DNA of 40,173 nt from Pirellulales bacterium (GTDB lineage: Bacteria > Planctomycetota > Planctomycetia > Pirellulales > UBA1268): NCBI GenBank assembly GCA_017853835.1, contig JAFMIU010000027.1, forward strand, positions 1 through 40,173. The letters are read 5' to 3'. The notes beneath the pieces were generated by a model, which saw only the letters and a list, made by a program, of their open reading frames with translations, was not told the DNA's origin and searched no databases. Shown piece after piece: positions 1 through 7,436 of this stretch (position 1 is its first letter; each line of letters begins with the position of its first letter). The translations under genes and the position numbers were made by a program.

Positions 1-345
1 TTCTTCTGCTACTTCTGGACGGCGATCACCTTCAATCCGAAGGAGATGGCCGACAACCTCAAAAACTTCGGCGCGTTCATCCCGGGGTATCGCCCCGGCA
101 AGCGAACGGCCGATTACCTCGAGCGGGTGATGGAACGGATCACCTATGTTGGGGCCGGCTTCCTGTCGCTCGTGGCGGTGATCCCCACGATCGTCGGCGG
201 TGCCCTTGGGATTCCGGCACAGATCGCGAGCTTCTACGGGGGCACGGGGCTCTTGATCGCGGTGAGCGTGGCGTTTGATCTTGTGCAGAAGATCGACAGC
301 CATCTCGTGATGCGAAACTACAACGGTCTCCTCGAGAAGGGGTGA
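1..345 (+). CDS. secY: Protein translocase subunit SecY, C-terminal fragment
   Basis: This reading frame is open from the first base of the window, so the gene begins upstream and only about 114 C-terminal residues are present. SecY is the channel subunit of the SecYEG translocon in the cytoplasmic membrane. The fragment has the typical final region: the NPKEMADNLKNFGAFIPGYRPG loop, the ADYLERVMERIT stretch, a transmembrane segment (TYVGAGFLSLVAVIPTIVG), a last hydrophobic helix, and a tail ending in the common form QKIDSHLVMRNYNGLLEKG. The position just before adk and map matches the conserved secY-adk-map order at the end of the spc ribosomal operon. The call is secure although the protein is cut by the window edge. 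Confidence 0.97.
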   Translation, partial: FFCYFWTAITFNPKEMADNLKNFGAFIPGYRPGKRTADYLERVMERITYVGAGFLSLVAVIPTIVGGALGIPAQIASFYGGTGLLIAVSVAFDLVQKIDSHLVMRNYNGLLEKG

Positions 346-452
346 TGCCGCCGGGCCCAATCGCCCTGCGAGACGCGGCATGAAGGCCGTCGTCTCGGTG
401 AAGCGTTGTCCCATGTCGCTAGGTTCCCTTCCGTCAGCCCCGTGACACTCTC

Positions 453-1028
453 ATGCGGATCATCCTCATCGGGCCACCCGGGGCGGGGAAGGGAACGCAG
501 AGCCAGCGGCTCGTGGAACTGCTCGGAGTTCCACACCTCTCCACGGGGGAGATGCTCCGGGCCGCCGTTCGGGCGGGAACCCCCGAGGGGGTCGAGGCCG
601 CAACGTACATGGAGCAGGGCCACCTCGTGCCCGACGCCATCATCGTGGGGATGGTGAGGCGCCGTCTGCAGGCCCCGGACTGCCGGGGCGGGTGCCTGCT
701 CGACGGGTTTCCGAGAACCCGCCATCAGGCGGAGATTCTCGACGACCTCCTCGAGCGGCTCGCGATGACGGTCGACGGGGTGATCGAACTGGCCGTGCCC
801 CGCGATGAACTGATCCGCCGGATGCTCGCACGGAAGCGAGAGGATGACGATCCGGAGATCTTCGCCAAGCGGATCACCAGCTTCGAGGTGCAGACGGCAC
901 CGTTGCTCGACTACTACGGCCAGCAGGGGAAACTCGCCTCGATCGACGGGTTGGGGACGGCCGACGAGATCTTCGAGCGAGTCAAGGAGGCGGTGAGGCG
1001 GTTTGAGCGATCGGCCCGAGGTCTCTGA
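453..1028 (+). CDS. adk: Adenylate kinase, short-LID form
   Basis: Adk catalyses ATP + AMP = 2 ADP in the cytoplasm. The 191-residue protein has the P-loop GPPGAGKGT (residues 7-15), the AMP-binding segment STGEMLRAAVRAGT, and the LLDGFPRT motif. Most bacterial enzymes are about 215 residues and have a roughly 30-residue LID with a zinc-ribbon-like core. Here that is replaced by a short loop (RMLARKREDDDPEIFAKRI), as in short-form adenylate kinases or UMP/CMP kinases. Position between secY and map supports adk. No clear Shine-Dalgarno sequence precedes the ATG. The 107-base gap after secY has no clear promoter, so co-transcription with secY is likely. Confidence 0.95.
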   Translation: MRIILIGPPGAGKGTQSQRLVELLGVPHLSTGEMLRAAVRAGTPEGVEAATYMEQGHLVPDAIIVGMVRRRLQAPDCRGGCLLDGFPRTRHQAEILDDLLERLAMTVDGVIELAVPRDELIRRMLARKREDDDPEIFAKRITSFEVQTAPLLDYYGQQGKLASIDGLGTADEIFERVKEAVRRFERSARGL

Positions 1029-1051
1029 GGGCGGGAGGGGCGACGCTCCGG

Positions 1052-1057
1052 TATACT
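1052..1057 (+). promoter_or_regulatory. Candidate -10 element for map (TATACT)
   Basis: TATACT stands alone in a very GC-rich stretch after the adk stop, 82 bases before the map start. No convincing -35 hexamer lies 16-18 bases upstream. It belongs to a set of similar TAnnnT elements seen before most transcription units in this window. Confidence 0.4.
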
Positions 1058-1139
1058 CCAGAAACCTGCGGAGGCGTGCCGATGACGCCCTGACCGCGAG
1101 GGTGGTTTCGTTTCTTTTTGGCAGAGGGCGGGTCGAGTC

Positions 1140-1943
1140 GTGGTCAATCTTCGGTCTCCGCGGGAAATCGCGCTGATGCGGCGCGCAGGGTTGGTGGTGT
1201 GGGGCGCGCATCAGGTCGCCAAGGCGATGGTGCGTCCAGGCGTTACAACCGGCGAGATCGACAACGCCGTCGAGGCCTACTTCCTTGAGCAAGGGGCGAT
1301 CCCTCTGTTCAAGGGTGTTCCCGGCAAGGTGCCGTTCCCCGCGGTCTGCTGCATGTCGGTGAATGACGAGGTGGTGCACGGCATTCCCGGGCCGCGTGTG
1401 CTTCGGCAGGGCGATGTGATCAGCATCGACACCGGATGCAGCCTTGGCGGATGGTGTGGCGACTCGGCCATCACCCATGCCGTTGGGGAGATCGAGCCCG
1501 ATGTGCAGCGGCTCCTCGACTGCACGTCGGGGGTGCTCCAACTGGCCATCGAACTCATGGCGAGCCGGAATCGCTGGAGCGATGTCGCATCAGAAATGGC
1601 GAAGTACGTGCGGGATTACGGGTTTTCCGTCGTGGAAAACTTCGTCGGCCACGGGATTGGCCGGAACATGCACGAGGATCCGCAGGTGCCCAACTTCTGC
1701 ACCCCGGCGTTTCGGAAAAATCATGATTTCGAGCTGGAGCCTGGGCTGGTGATCGCGGTGGAGCCGATGGTGAACATGGGCTCAAAAAAGGTGCGTGTTT
1801 TGGCCGATCACTGGACTCAGTCGACGATCGATGGTCGTCCCAGCGCTCACTTCGAGCACACCGTGGCGATCACCGAATCGGGGCCCGTGGTGCTGACCGC
1901 CCCGCCGGCCAACGGCGAGGCGGTGGGAGGCGGAACTGCCTGA
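1140..1943 (+). CDS. map: Methionine aminopeptidase, type I
   Basis: Removes the initiator methionine from nascent proteins; cytoplasmic, divalent-metal dependent. The 267-residue sequence shows the pita-bread fold residues: H80 (substrate), metal ligands D97, D108, H171, E208 and E239, in the contexts [36 protein letters not shown] and FEHTVAI. The start is GTG at 1140, giving [17 protein letters not shown], the normal N-terminus for the family without a zinc-finger extension. The gap of 111 bases from adk contains a -10-like TATACT, so map may have its own promoter in addition to read-through. In many bacteria infA follows map; here rpmJ follows directly. Confidence 0.97.
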   Translation: MVNLRSPREIALMRRAGLVVWGAHQVAKAMVRPGVTTGEIDNAVEAYFLEQGAIPLFKGVPGKVPFPAVCCMSVNDEVVHGIPGPRVLRQGDVISIDTGCSLGGWCGDSAITHAVGEIEPDVQRLLDCTSGVLQLAIELMASRNRWSDVASEMAKYVRDYGFSVVENFVGHGIGRNMHEDPQVPNFCTPAFRKNHDFELEPGLVIAVEPMVNMGSKKVRVLADHWTQSTIDGRPSAHFEHTVAITESGPVVLTAPPANGEAVGGGTA

Positions 1944-2011
1944 CACTGCCGGCGGGTGGCGGGGGCCTTTCGGCGGAAAAACCGTGCCGCTGCGGGAATC
2001 TCACCACCCCC

Positions 2012-2040
2012 TTGTGACCCACTACCCTGCGTCTTATAGT
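2012..2040 (+). promoter_or_regulatory. Sigma70-type promoter of the rpmJ-rplQ operon
   Basis: TTGTGA (2012-2017), a 17-base spacer and TATAGT (2035-2040) form a good vegetative promoter. The inferred start of transcription near 2047 leaves a leader of about 60 bases before the rpmJ ATG. It is one of the best -35/-10 pairs in the window and fits expected strong expression of ribosomal genes. Confidence 0.65.
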
Positions 2041-2106
2041 TTGTGGCTCGGTTTCAGTCCCCCCTTCCGTCTCAGGCCTCCCAGGCCGTTGTTCGCGAGT
2101 TCGTCC

Positions 2107-2220
2107 ATGAAGGTCCGCGCCAGCGTTCGTCGCATGTGTGATAAGTGCAAGATCGTCCGGCGCCGTGGCGTCGTCTTCGTGGTCTGTGCGGATCCGCGGC
2201 ACAAGCAGCGGCAGGGGTGA
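2107..2220 (+). CDS. rpmJ: Ribosomal protein bL36
   Basis: A 37-residue protein of the large ribosomal subunit, starting [21 protein letters not shown]. It keeps the zinc-binding set C11, C14, C27 and H32 (CxxC...C...H), so it is the zinc-containing (C+) form. The ATG at 2107 is fixed by the universal N-terminus; longer readings of this frame start upstream in non-conserved sequence and run through the promoter. It is the first gene of the operon rpmJ-rpsM-rpsK-rpsD-rpoA-rplQ, with a 176-base gap before rpsM. Confidence 0.97.
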   Translation: MKVRASVRRMCDKCKIVRRRGVVFVVCADPRHKQRQG

Positions 2221-2274
2221 AAGAATCCGTGTCGGTTGTGGCGCTTGGCATCGGCCGGAGCGCTGCCCGGTGGT

Positions 2275-2293
2275 GTGGCGCCGATGGTGCCGC
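2275..2293 (+). other. Compact hairpin in the rpmJ-rpsM spacer
   Basis: GTGGCGCC and GGTGCCGC can pair over eight positions (two of them G-T) around a GAT loop. It sits in the longest spacer of the ribosomal operon. It could be a processing site, an attenuator, or a leader element bound by a ribosomal protein. There is no U-tract, so it is not a typical terminator, and the rest of the spacer shows no small gene. Confidence 0.3.
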
Positions 2294-2396
2294 CTCCGGA
2301 AGCCAAGGCGAGGCTGCGGCCACGTCGGGCGAGGCCGGGCAGCCGGCTGTGTGTGGTCAAGACAATCCATTTCGAACGAATTTCGGGAACTGAAAC

Positions 2397-2780
2397 ATGC
2401 CGCGTCTGATGGGTGTCGACATCCCCTCCGAGAAGAAGACCATTTACTCGCTGCAGTATCTCTACGGCGTCGGTCCTCGGGTGGCTCGTGAGCTCTGCCA
2501 CAAGGCCGGGATCGATCCTCAGGGCAATGCCCGCGACCTTCATGAAGACGAACTTGCCAGGCTCGCGGCCCTGCTCGACAAGGACTACACCGTGGAGGGT
2601 CAGCTTCGTCGGCAGGTCGCCCAAAACATCTCCCGTCTCAAGGACATCGGCAGCTACCGCGGCCTTCGCCACCGCCGTGGTCTTCCGGTGCGAGGCCAGC
2701 GGACCCGCACGAATGCCCGGACCCGCAAGGGCCCGAAGAAGACGGTTGCCGGCAAGAAGGGCGTCAAGGATCTCAAGTAA
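2397..2780 (+). CDS. rpsM: Ribosomal protein uS13
   Basis: Small-subunit head protein that contacts the P-site tRNA and bridges to the large subunit. The 127 residues begin MPRLMGVDIPSEKKTIYSL, contain the helix-two-turn-helix YGVGPRVARELCHKAGI, the conserved SYRGLRHRRGLPVRGQRTRTNARTRKG block, and a lysine-rich C-terminal tail. The start ATG is preceded by GGGAACTGAAAC. Length and order next to rpsK and rpsD match the alpha operon. Confidence 0.98.
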   Translation: MPRLMGVDIPSEKKTIYSLQYLYGVGPRVARELCHKAGIDPQGNARDLHEDELARLAALLDKDYTVEGQLRRQVAQNISRLKDIGSYRGLRHRRGLPVRGQRTRTNARTRKGPKKTVAGKKGVKDLK

Positions 2781-2846
2781 TCCGGCCAGTCCCTTCCCGG
2801 CGTTTCTTTTCCACTCACCAGCACGATCCCACTCGAGTTCATCAAG

Positions 2847-3224
2847 ATGTCGAAGGTTGCCAAGACCAAGAAGAAGAGCGTGTCGGCAGGCATTGCCTAC
2901 ATCGTTGCCACGTTCAACAACACCACCGTGACGATCACCGACACCCGCGGCGACACGCTCTGCTGGGCGAGCGGCGGAACGTGCGGCTTCAAGGGGAGCC
3001 GCAAGGGCACCCCGTTCGCCGGCCAGTGTGCCGCTCAGCAGGCAGCGGAAAAGGCCGCGAAGTATGGTGTCAAGGACCTCGAGGTTCGTGTCAAAGGCCC
3101 CGGAAGTGGTCGTGAAAGCGCCATCACCGCCCTTCAGGCTGCCGGCATGAATGTGAAAAGCATCGAAGACATCACCCCGCTGCCCCACAACGGCTGCCGC
3201 CCGCCCAAGAAGCGTCGTGTCTGA
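2847..3224 (+). CDS. rpsK: Ribosomal protein uS11
   Basis: Small-subunit platform protein near the Shine-Dalgarno helix of 16S rRNA. The 125 residues have a basic N-terminus ([15 protein letters not shown]), the core [21 protein letters not shown], the [14 protein letters not shown] motif, and the expected C-terminus [18 protein letters not shown]. The gap from rpsM is 66 bases with only a weak ribosome-binding site (GAG) ahead of the ATG. It belongs to the same operon as its neighbours. Confidence 0.98.
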   Translation: MSKVAKTKKKSVSAGIAYIVATFNNTTVTITDTRGDTLCWASGGTCGFKGSRKGTPFAGQCAAQQAAEKAAKYGVKDLEVRVKGPGSGRESAITALQAAGMNVKSIEDITPLPHNGCRPPKKRRV

Positions 3225-3289
3225 CGCGACTCAACGGCCCTCCCTGAACACCCCTCACACAACCCCCTTCACCGCGAACTGCTGAGACC

Positions 3290-3916
3290 ATGGGACGAAT
3301 CACTGGACCTGTCTGCCGCCTCTGTCGACGTGACGGCCTGAAGCTCTTTCTCAAGGGAAGCCGCTGCGACACGCCGAAGTGCGCGATCGAGCGTCGTCCC
3401 ACGCCTCCCGGCATGGTGCAGAAGCGTCGCCCCAAGCCGACCGACTACGGGCTCCACCTTCGCGAGAAGCAGAAGGTGAAGCACTATTACGGCGTGCTCG
3501 AGCGGCAGTTTCGCACCTACTTCTCCCGTGCGGAGCGCGGGAAGGGCAACACCGGCGAGACGCTGATGTCGCTCCTCGAGCGACGGCTCGACAATGTGGT
3601 GCACCGCCTCGGTTTCGCGGCCTCGCGTGCCGCCGCCCGGCAGATGGTCATGCACGGCCACATCACGGTGAATGGCCGCCGCCTCGACGTGCCGAGCTAT
3701 CTCGTGAAGGCGGGCGATCTCGTGCGGGTGAAGAATCGCGCGAAGAGCCTCCAGCTGGTTCATGCCGCGCTTGCCGACTTCCGTCGCGACGTTCCCGAGT
3801 TTCTGACGCGTGGCGATGGCCCGATTCCCGAAGGCCGCGTCGATCGGCTTCCGCTTGCTGAAGATGTGTCGATTCCCGTTCAGGCGAATCTGATCATCGA
3901 GCTTTGTTCCAAGTGA
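3290..3916 (+). CDS. rpsD: Ribosomal protein uS4, zinc-binding form
   Basis: Primary 16S rRNA-binding assembly protein; in many bacteria it also represses this operon. The 208-residue sequence starts MGRITGPVCRLCRRDG and has four cysteines, C9, C12, C26 and C31, the spacing of the zinc-ribbon (C+) S4 type. The S4 RNA-binding domain follows the ERRLDNVVHRLGFAASRAAARQMVMHGHITVNG stretch, roughly residues 95-160. The ATG at 3290 gives a canonical N-terminus. No clear S4 translational operator could be recognised by eye in the leader. Confidence 0.98.
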   Translation: MGRITGPVCRLCRRDGLKLFLKGSRCDTPKCAIERRPTPPGMVQKRRPKPTDYGLHLREKQKVKHYYGVLERQFRTYFSRAERGKGNTGETLMSLLERRLDNVVHRLGFAASRAAARQMVMHGHITVNGRRLDVPSYLVKAGDLVRVKNRAKSLQLVHAALADFRRDVPEFLTRGDGPIPEGRVDRLPLAEDVSIPVQANLIIELCSK

Positions 3917-3934
3917 TTCTTCAAGGAGTTTCGC

Positions 3935-4915
3935 ATGCATATTCGTTGGCGTGGTCTTGAACTGCCCGGTGCGGTTACAGCCGACCCCAAGACGCTGTCG
4001 TCGACGTACGGCAAGTTCACCGCCGAGCCGTTCGAGCGAGGCTTCGGCACCACCGTGGGGAATGCCCTGCGGCGGGTGCTGCTGTCGAGCCTCGAAGGCA
4101 GCGCGGTAACGCAGATCAAGCTCGGTGGCTCGCTTCATGAGTTCACGACCATCAAGGGCGTGCTCGAAGACGTCACCGACATCGTTCTCGCCGTCAAGGC
4201 GCTCGTGGTGAAGAATCACAGCGATTCGACCCGCGTGCTGCGCGTGGAGAAGAGCACCCGTGGGCCCGTGACCGCCGGCGACATCCTCACGGATGACGCC
4301 GTGGAGGTGGTCAACAAGGATCTCGTGCTCGCCACCCTGACCGACGACGTGCCGTTCGAGCTCGAAATGGTCGTCGAAAACGGCCGTGGCTACGTGCCCG
4401 TCAGTGAGCAGGGGCAGGCCTCGCAGGAAATTGGCATCATTCCCGTCGACGCGGTCTACAGCCCCGTGACGCGAGTGAAGTATGAGGTCGAGGAAACGCG
4501 AGTCGGCCAGAAGACCAACTACGACAAGCTCACCATGGAAATCTGGACCAACGGCACGGTGACGCCGGAAATGGCGCTCGTCGAAGCCGCCAAGATCCTC
4601 CGGAAGCACCTCAATCCGTTCGTCGGCTACACCAAGCCCGGCCAGGCGGTTTCGGTTCCGGGCGGCCTCAATCTCGCCGACCTGAAGCCGCAGGGCGACG
4701 GCAAGGCCGTGGCCAGTCTTGGCCTCAGTCGCCGTTCCCTTCAGTGCCTTGTCGATGCGGCGATTCACGATCTGTCGAGCCTCGTCTCGCTCACGCTTGG
4801 CGAACTCCACAACCTTCCCAACATGGACGAAGAGGTGGTTCAGGAAATCCAGGCCAAGTTGCATGAGCTTGGCCTTCAGCTCGGCTCGGACGTTCCGGCC
4901 GGCGCCGGCAGCTGA
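3935..4915 (+). CDS. rpoA: RNA polymerase alpha subunit
   Basis: Assembly platform of RNA polymerase. The 326-residue protein has the N-terminal dimerisation domain (FGTTVGNALRRVLLSSLEGSAVTQIK; NYDKLTMEIWTNGTVTP) and a C-terminal helix-hairpin-helix domain from about residue 255. Aligned without gaps to E. coli, the C-terminal domain keeps the residues matching R265 and C269. The other DNA-contact positions differ: N268 is Q, G296 is D, K298 is E and S299 is V. This suggests changed or weakened upstream-element binding. AAGGAG sits eight bases before the ATG, the best ribosome-binding site in the operon. The gap from rpsD is only 18 bases. Confidence 0.98.
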   Translation: MHIRWRGLELPGAVTADPKTLSSTYGKFTAEPFERGFGTTVGNALRRVLLSSLEGSAVTQIKLGGSLHEFTTIKGVLEDVTDIVLAVKALVVKNHSDSTRVLRVEKSTRGPVTAGDILTDDAVEVVNKDLVLATLTDDVPFELEMVVENGRGYVPVSEQGQASQEIGIIPVDAVYSPVTRVKYEVEETRVGQKTNYDKLTMEIWTNGTVTPEMALVEAAKILRKHLNPFVGYTKPGQAVSVPGGLNLADLKPQGDGKAVASLGLSRRSLQCLVDAAIHDLSSLVSLTLGELHNLPNMDEEVVQEIQAKLHELGLQLGSDVPAGAGS

Positions 4916-4957
4916 TCCGCCCTTCACGCCAGTTCACGTTTCCAAGGAATCCATTCG

Positions 4958-5536
4958 ATGCGTCACCGTCGCAAAGGCCGCGTGCTCGGCCGTAGCCCCT
5001 CGCACCAGCGGGCCCTTCTTCGCAATCTCGCTTCGGCGTTGATGCTGACCGCGAAAAAGGTGGATGCCGATGAGCCGGGCGCGGCCAAGGTGCCGGGGCG
5101 GATCATCACAACGGTGGCGAAGGCCAAGGAAGTGCGTCCTCTCGTCGAGCGGTGCGTCACGATCGCCAAGCACGGACTTGCCGCCGCATCGAAGGCGGCT
5201 CCCTTCGCGACCACCGCGGCGCGGGATTCCGCCGCCTGGAAGCAGTGGCGGTCGAGCGATCAGTGGCAGCAGTGGGCGCGAGCCATGGCCCCGGCGGTGA
5301 AGGCTCGTCGTCGCGTGGTGACGCTCCTGGGCGACAAGCAGGCGGCGAGGATCGTTTTTGAGGTGGTCGCTCCCAAATTCGTCGACCGTCCGGGTGGCTA
5401 CACCCGGATTCTCAAGCTGGCGACACCCCGCTTGGGTGATGCCGGTCCGCGTGCCATCCTCGAGTTTGTCGGGGATGACGTGACGAGCCGTCCGCAGCAG
5501 CCCCGTGTCGAGTCCGCCAAGCCGGTCGGTGCCTGA
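4958..5536 (+). CDS. rplQ: Ribosomal protein bL17 with internal insertion
   Basis: Large-subunit protein near the exit tunnel. At 192 residues it is much longer than the usual 115-130. The N-terminus (MRHRRKGRVLGRSPSHQRALLRNLA) and the C-terminal core (RRRVVTLLGDKQAARIVFEVVAPKFVDRPGGYTRILKL) are typical. Between them, about residues 75-117, lies a Trp-rich insertion (ARDSAAWKQWRSSDQWQQWARAMAPAV), and a 20-residue tail follows the core. From memory, insertions of this kind occur in other planctomycete L17 proteins. AAGGA lies 11 bases before the ATG. It is the last gene of the operon, followed by a strong hairpin. Confidence 0.97.
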   Translation: MRHRRKGRVLGRSPSHQRALLRNLASALMLTAKKVDADEPGAAKVPGRIITTVAKAKEVRPLVERCVTIAKHGLAAASKAAPFATTAARDSAAWKQWRSSDQWQQWARAMAPAVKARRRVVTLLGDKQAARIVFEVVAPKFVDRPGGYTRILKLATPRLGDAGPRAILEFVGDDVTSRPQQPRVESAKPVGA

Positions 5537-5546
5537 TCCACGCTGG

Positions 5547-5572
5547 CTCGGTGCCCAATGGGCTGCACCGAG
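5547..5572 (+). terminator. Hairpin terminator after rplQ
   Basis: Eight perfectly paired bases, CTCGGTGC (5547-5554) and GCACCGAG (5565-5572), enclose a ten-base loop. The hairpin begins ten bases after the rplQ stop. No T-run follows, so it may be an atypical intrinsic terminator or an mRNA-stabilising end. Confidence 0.6.
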
Positions 5573-5582
5573 AGCGGCCGTG

Positions 5583-5588
5583 TAGAAT
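5583..5588 (+). promoter_or_regulatory. Candidate -10 element (TAGAAT) for the DUF1549 gene
   Basis: TAGAAT follows the rplQ hairpin by ten bases and lies 39 bases before the chosen ATG. Its -35 region would overlap the hairpin, and no good -35 hexamer is seen. Confidence 0.4.
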
Positions 5589-5627
5589 CCAGGGAGGCAA
5601 GGTCGTCCCGTGGAGGCTCAGGCTGTG

Positions 5628-7316
5628 ATGCGCGGAGCACTGGCAGGCGCGATGGCCGTCATGCTGATGGCGGCGGGGCGGATGGCGTTTGCCGCCGATC
5701 CGGTCGACGACTTCGGCATCCCCCACGTGCGGTTCATCAACGATCAGATCGCCTCCGCGTGGTCGGAGGCGGGGCTGACACCGGCGAAGGAGGCCACCGA
5801 GAGTGAATGGTGCCGGCGGGTGCACCTCGATCTCATCGGCCGCATTCCAAGCGTCGACGAACTTCAGGCATTCGTGGCCGACAAATCGCCGACGAAGAAG
5901 GCAGATCTTGTCGGGCGGCTGTTGGGGGACGACTACGAGGACGAATACGCCCGACACTGGACCGACGTGTGGACCACCGTGCTGATCGGTCGCGATGTGA
6001 CCAACGAACGGGTGAATCGGCCGGGCATGCGGCAGTATCTCCGTCGGGCGTTCTCGAAAAACATTCCCTACGACCGGTTCATGGAGGAGCTCGTCACCGC
6101 GACGGGGGCCAACGCCAACCGAAAGGATGTTGATGGCTTCAACGGCGCCACCAATTTCCTGAGCGGCAAGATGGAGGAGATGGGGGTCGAAAACGGGGTG
6201 CAGGCCACGGCCAAGACGGCCCAGATCTTCCTCGGTACGCAGGTGCAGTGCACGCAGTGCCACAACCACCCGTTCAACAAGGGAAAGCAGAACCAGTTTT
6301 GGGAACTGAACGCGTTTTTTCGCCAGACGCGTTCCCTGCGACGACGAGACGGCACCAATGACGTTCAGTGGGTGGAACTCATCGACGAGGATTTTGCTGG
6401 CGAAGGCCGGAATCCGGAAGAGGCCGAGCTCTACTATGAACTTCGCAATGGCCTCATGAAGGTGGCCTATCCCGTGTTCATCGACGGCACGGAGGTCTCC
6501 AAAAGCGGATACCTCCCCGCCACCATGGCCGACGGCACGGCGTATGGCGTGAATCGTCGCAAGGAACTGGCGGCGCTCATCAAGACGAGCCCGCTCTTCC
6601 CGGCCGCCATCGTCAATCGCATGTGGGGGCATTTTCTCGGCTACGGATTCACCAAGCCGGTGGATGATTTCGGCGATCACAATCCGCCGTCCCACCCGGA
6701 GCTGCTCGACGGGCTGGCCTCGCGGTTTCGGGAGCAGAGCCTCGATCTCAAGGAGCTGGCCCGCTGGATCGTTCTCTCCCAGCCCTACGCCCTCTCGAGC
6801 CGCATGACGAAGGCCAACGAGCGCGACGATCCGTCGCTCGGCGAGAAGCCGAAGTTTTCCCACTTCTACCTCCGGCAGCTTCAGGCGGAGCAGCTCTATG
6901 AGTCGCTGCTGACGGCCACACAGGCCGACAAGACTGCCCGATCCGAGGACGCGGCCAAGAAGAAGGACGCGTGGATGTCGCAGTTTGTGATCGCGTTTGG
7001 CACGGACGAGGGAGACGACGCGACCACCTTCAATGGGTCGATTCCGCAGGCTCTGATGATGTTCAACGGCGACATGATCAAGGAGGCCACGAGCACCGGA
7101 AAGGGGGGCTTCCTCGATACCGTTGCCTCGAGCCCGATGCCCAACAAGGCGAAGATCGAAACGCTCTACCTCGCGGCGCTGGCCCGAAAGCCGGCGGAGA
7201 GCGAGGTGACCGCGGCCAATCGCATGCTGGCGGCTCGACGGGGGGATGCGATCGGGGCGCTTCAGGACATCTGGTGGGCCGTCTTGAACTCCAACGAGTT
7301 CATCATGAACCGGTGA
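5628..7316 (+). CDS. Secreted DUF1549/DUF1553 protein
   Basis: Function unknown; this family is greatly expanded in planctomycetes and usually sits next to a DUF1501 gene, as here. The 562-residue form starts with a signal peptide (MRGALAGAMAVMLMAAGRMAFA). DUF1549 occupies roughly the first 220 residues and carries VQCTQCHNHPF with C208, C211 and H212, a CxxCH pattern that is conserved in the family and may bind metal or haem. DUF1553 begins near PLFPAAIVNRMWGHFLGYGF and runs to the C-terminus. There is no extra cytochrome (PSCyt) or PSD1 domain, so this is a short version. The start could also be GTG at 5610, six codons upstream; the ATG gives the cleaner signal peptide. Confidence 0.88.
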   Translation: MRGALAGAMAVMLMAAGRMAFAADPVDDFGIPHVRFINDQIASAWSEAGLTPAKEATESEWCRRVHLDLIGRIPSVDELQAFVADKSPTKKADLVGRLLGDDYEDEYARHWTDVWTTVLIGRDVTNERVNRPGMRQYLRRAFSKNIPYDRFMEELVTATGANANRKDVDGFNGATNFLSGKMEEMGVENGVQATAKTAQIFLGTQVQCTQCHNHPFNKGKQNQFWELNAFFRQTRSLRRRDGTNDVQWVELIDEDFAGEGRNPEEAELYYELRNGLMKVAYPVFIDGTEVSKSGYLPATMADGTAYGVNRRKELAALIKTSPLFPAAIVNRMWGHFLGYGFTKPVDDFGDHNPPSHPELLDGLASRFREQSLDLKELARWIVLSQPYALSSRMTKANERDDPSLGEKPKFSHFYLRQLQAEQLYESLLTATQADKTARSEDAAKKKDAWMSQFVIAFGTDEGDDATTFNGSIPQALMMFNGDMIKEATSTGKGGFLDTVASSPMPNKAKIETLYLAALARKPAESEVTAANRMLAARRGDAIGALQDIWWAVLNSNEFIMNR

Positions 7317-7436
7317 CGGGAATCGGCGATGGGGTTTCGCCCGTCGGGTGGCGGACCAGGTGGTTGGTGACGATACTGACTGTGGTGGTGGCGAAGGGCG
7401 ACAGAAAGGTTTTTCTTCCACGCGAGGAGTTGCATC

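Noticed and set aside
2034..3188. 384-residue minus-strand frame across the ribosomal operon
   Set aside because: It lies opposite rpmJ, rpsM and rpsK, which are certain.
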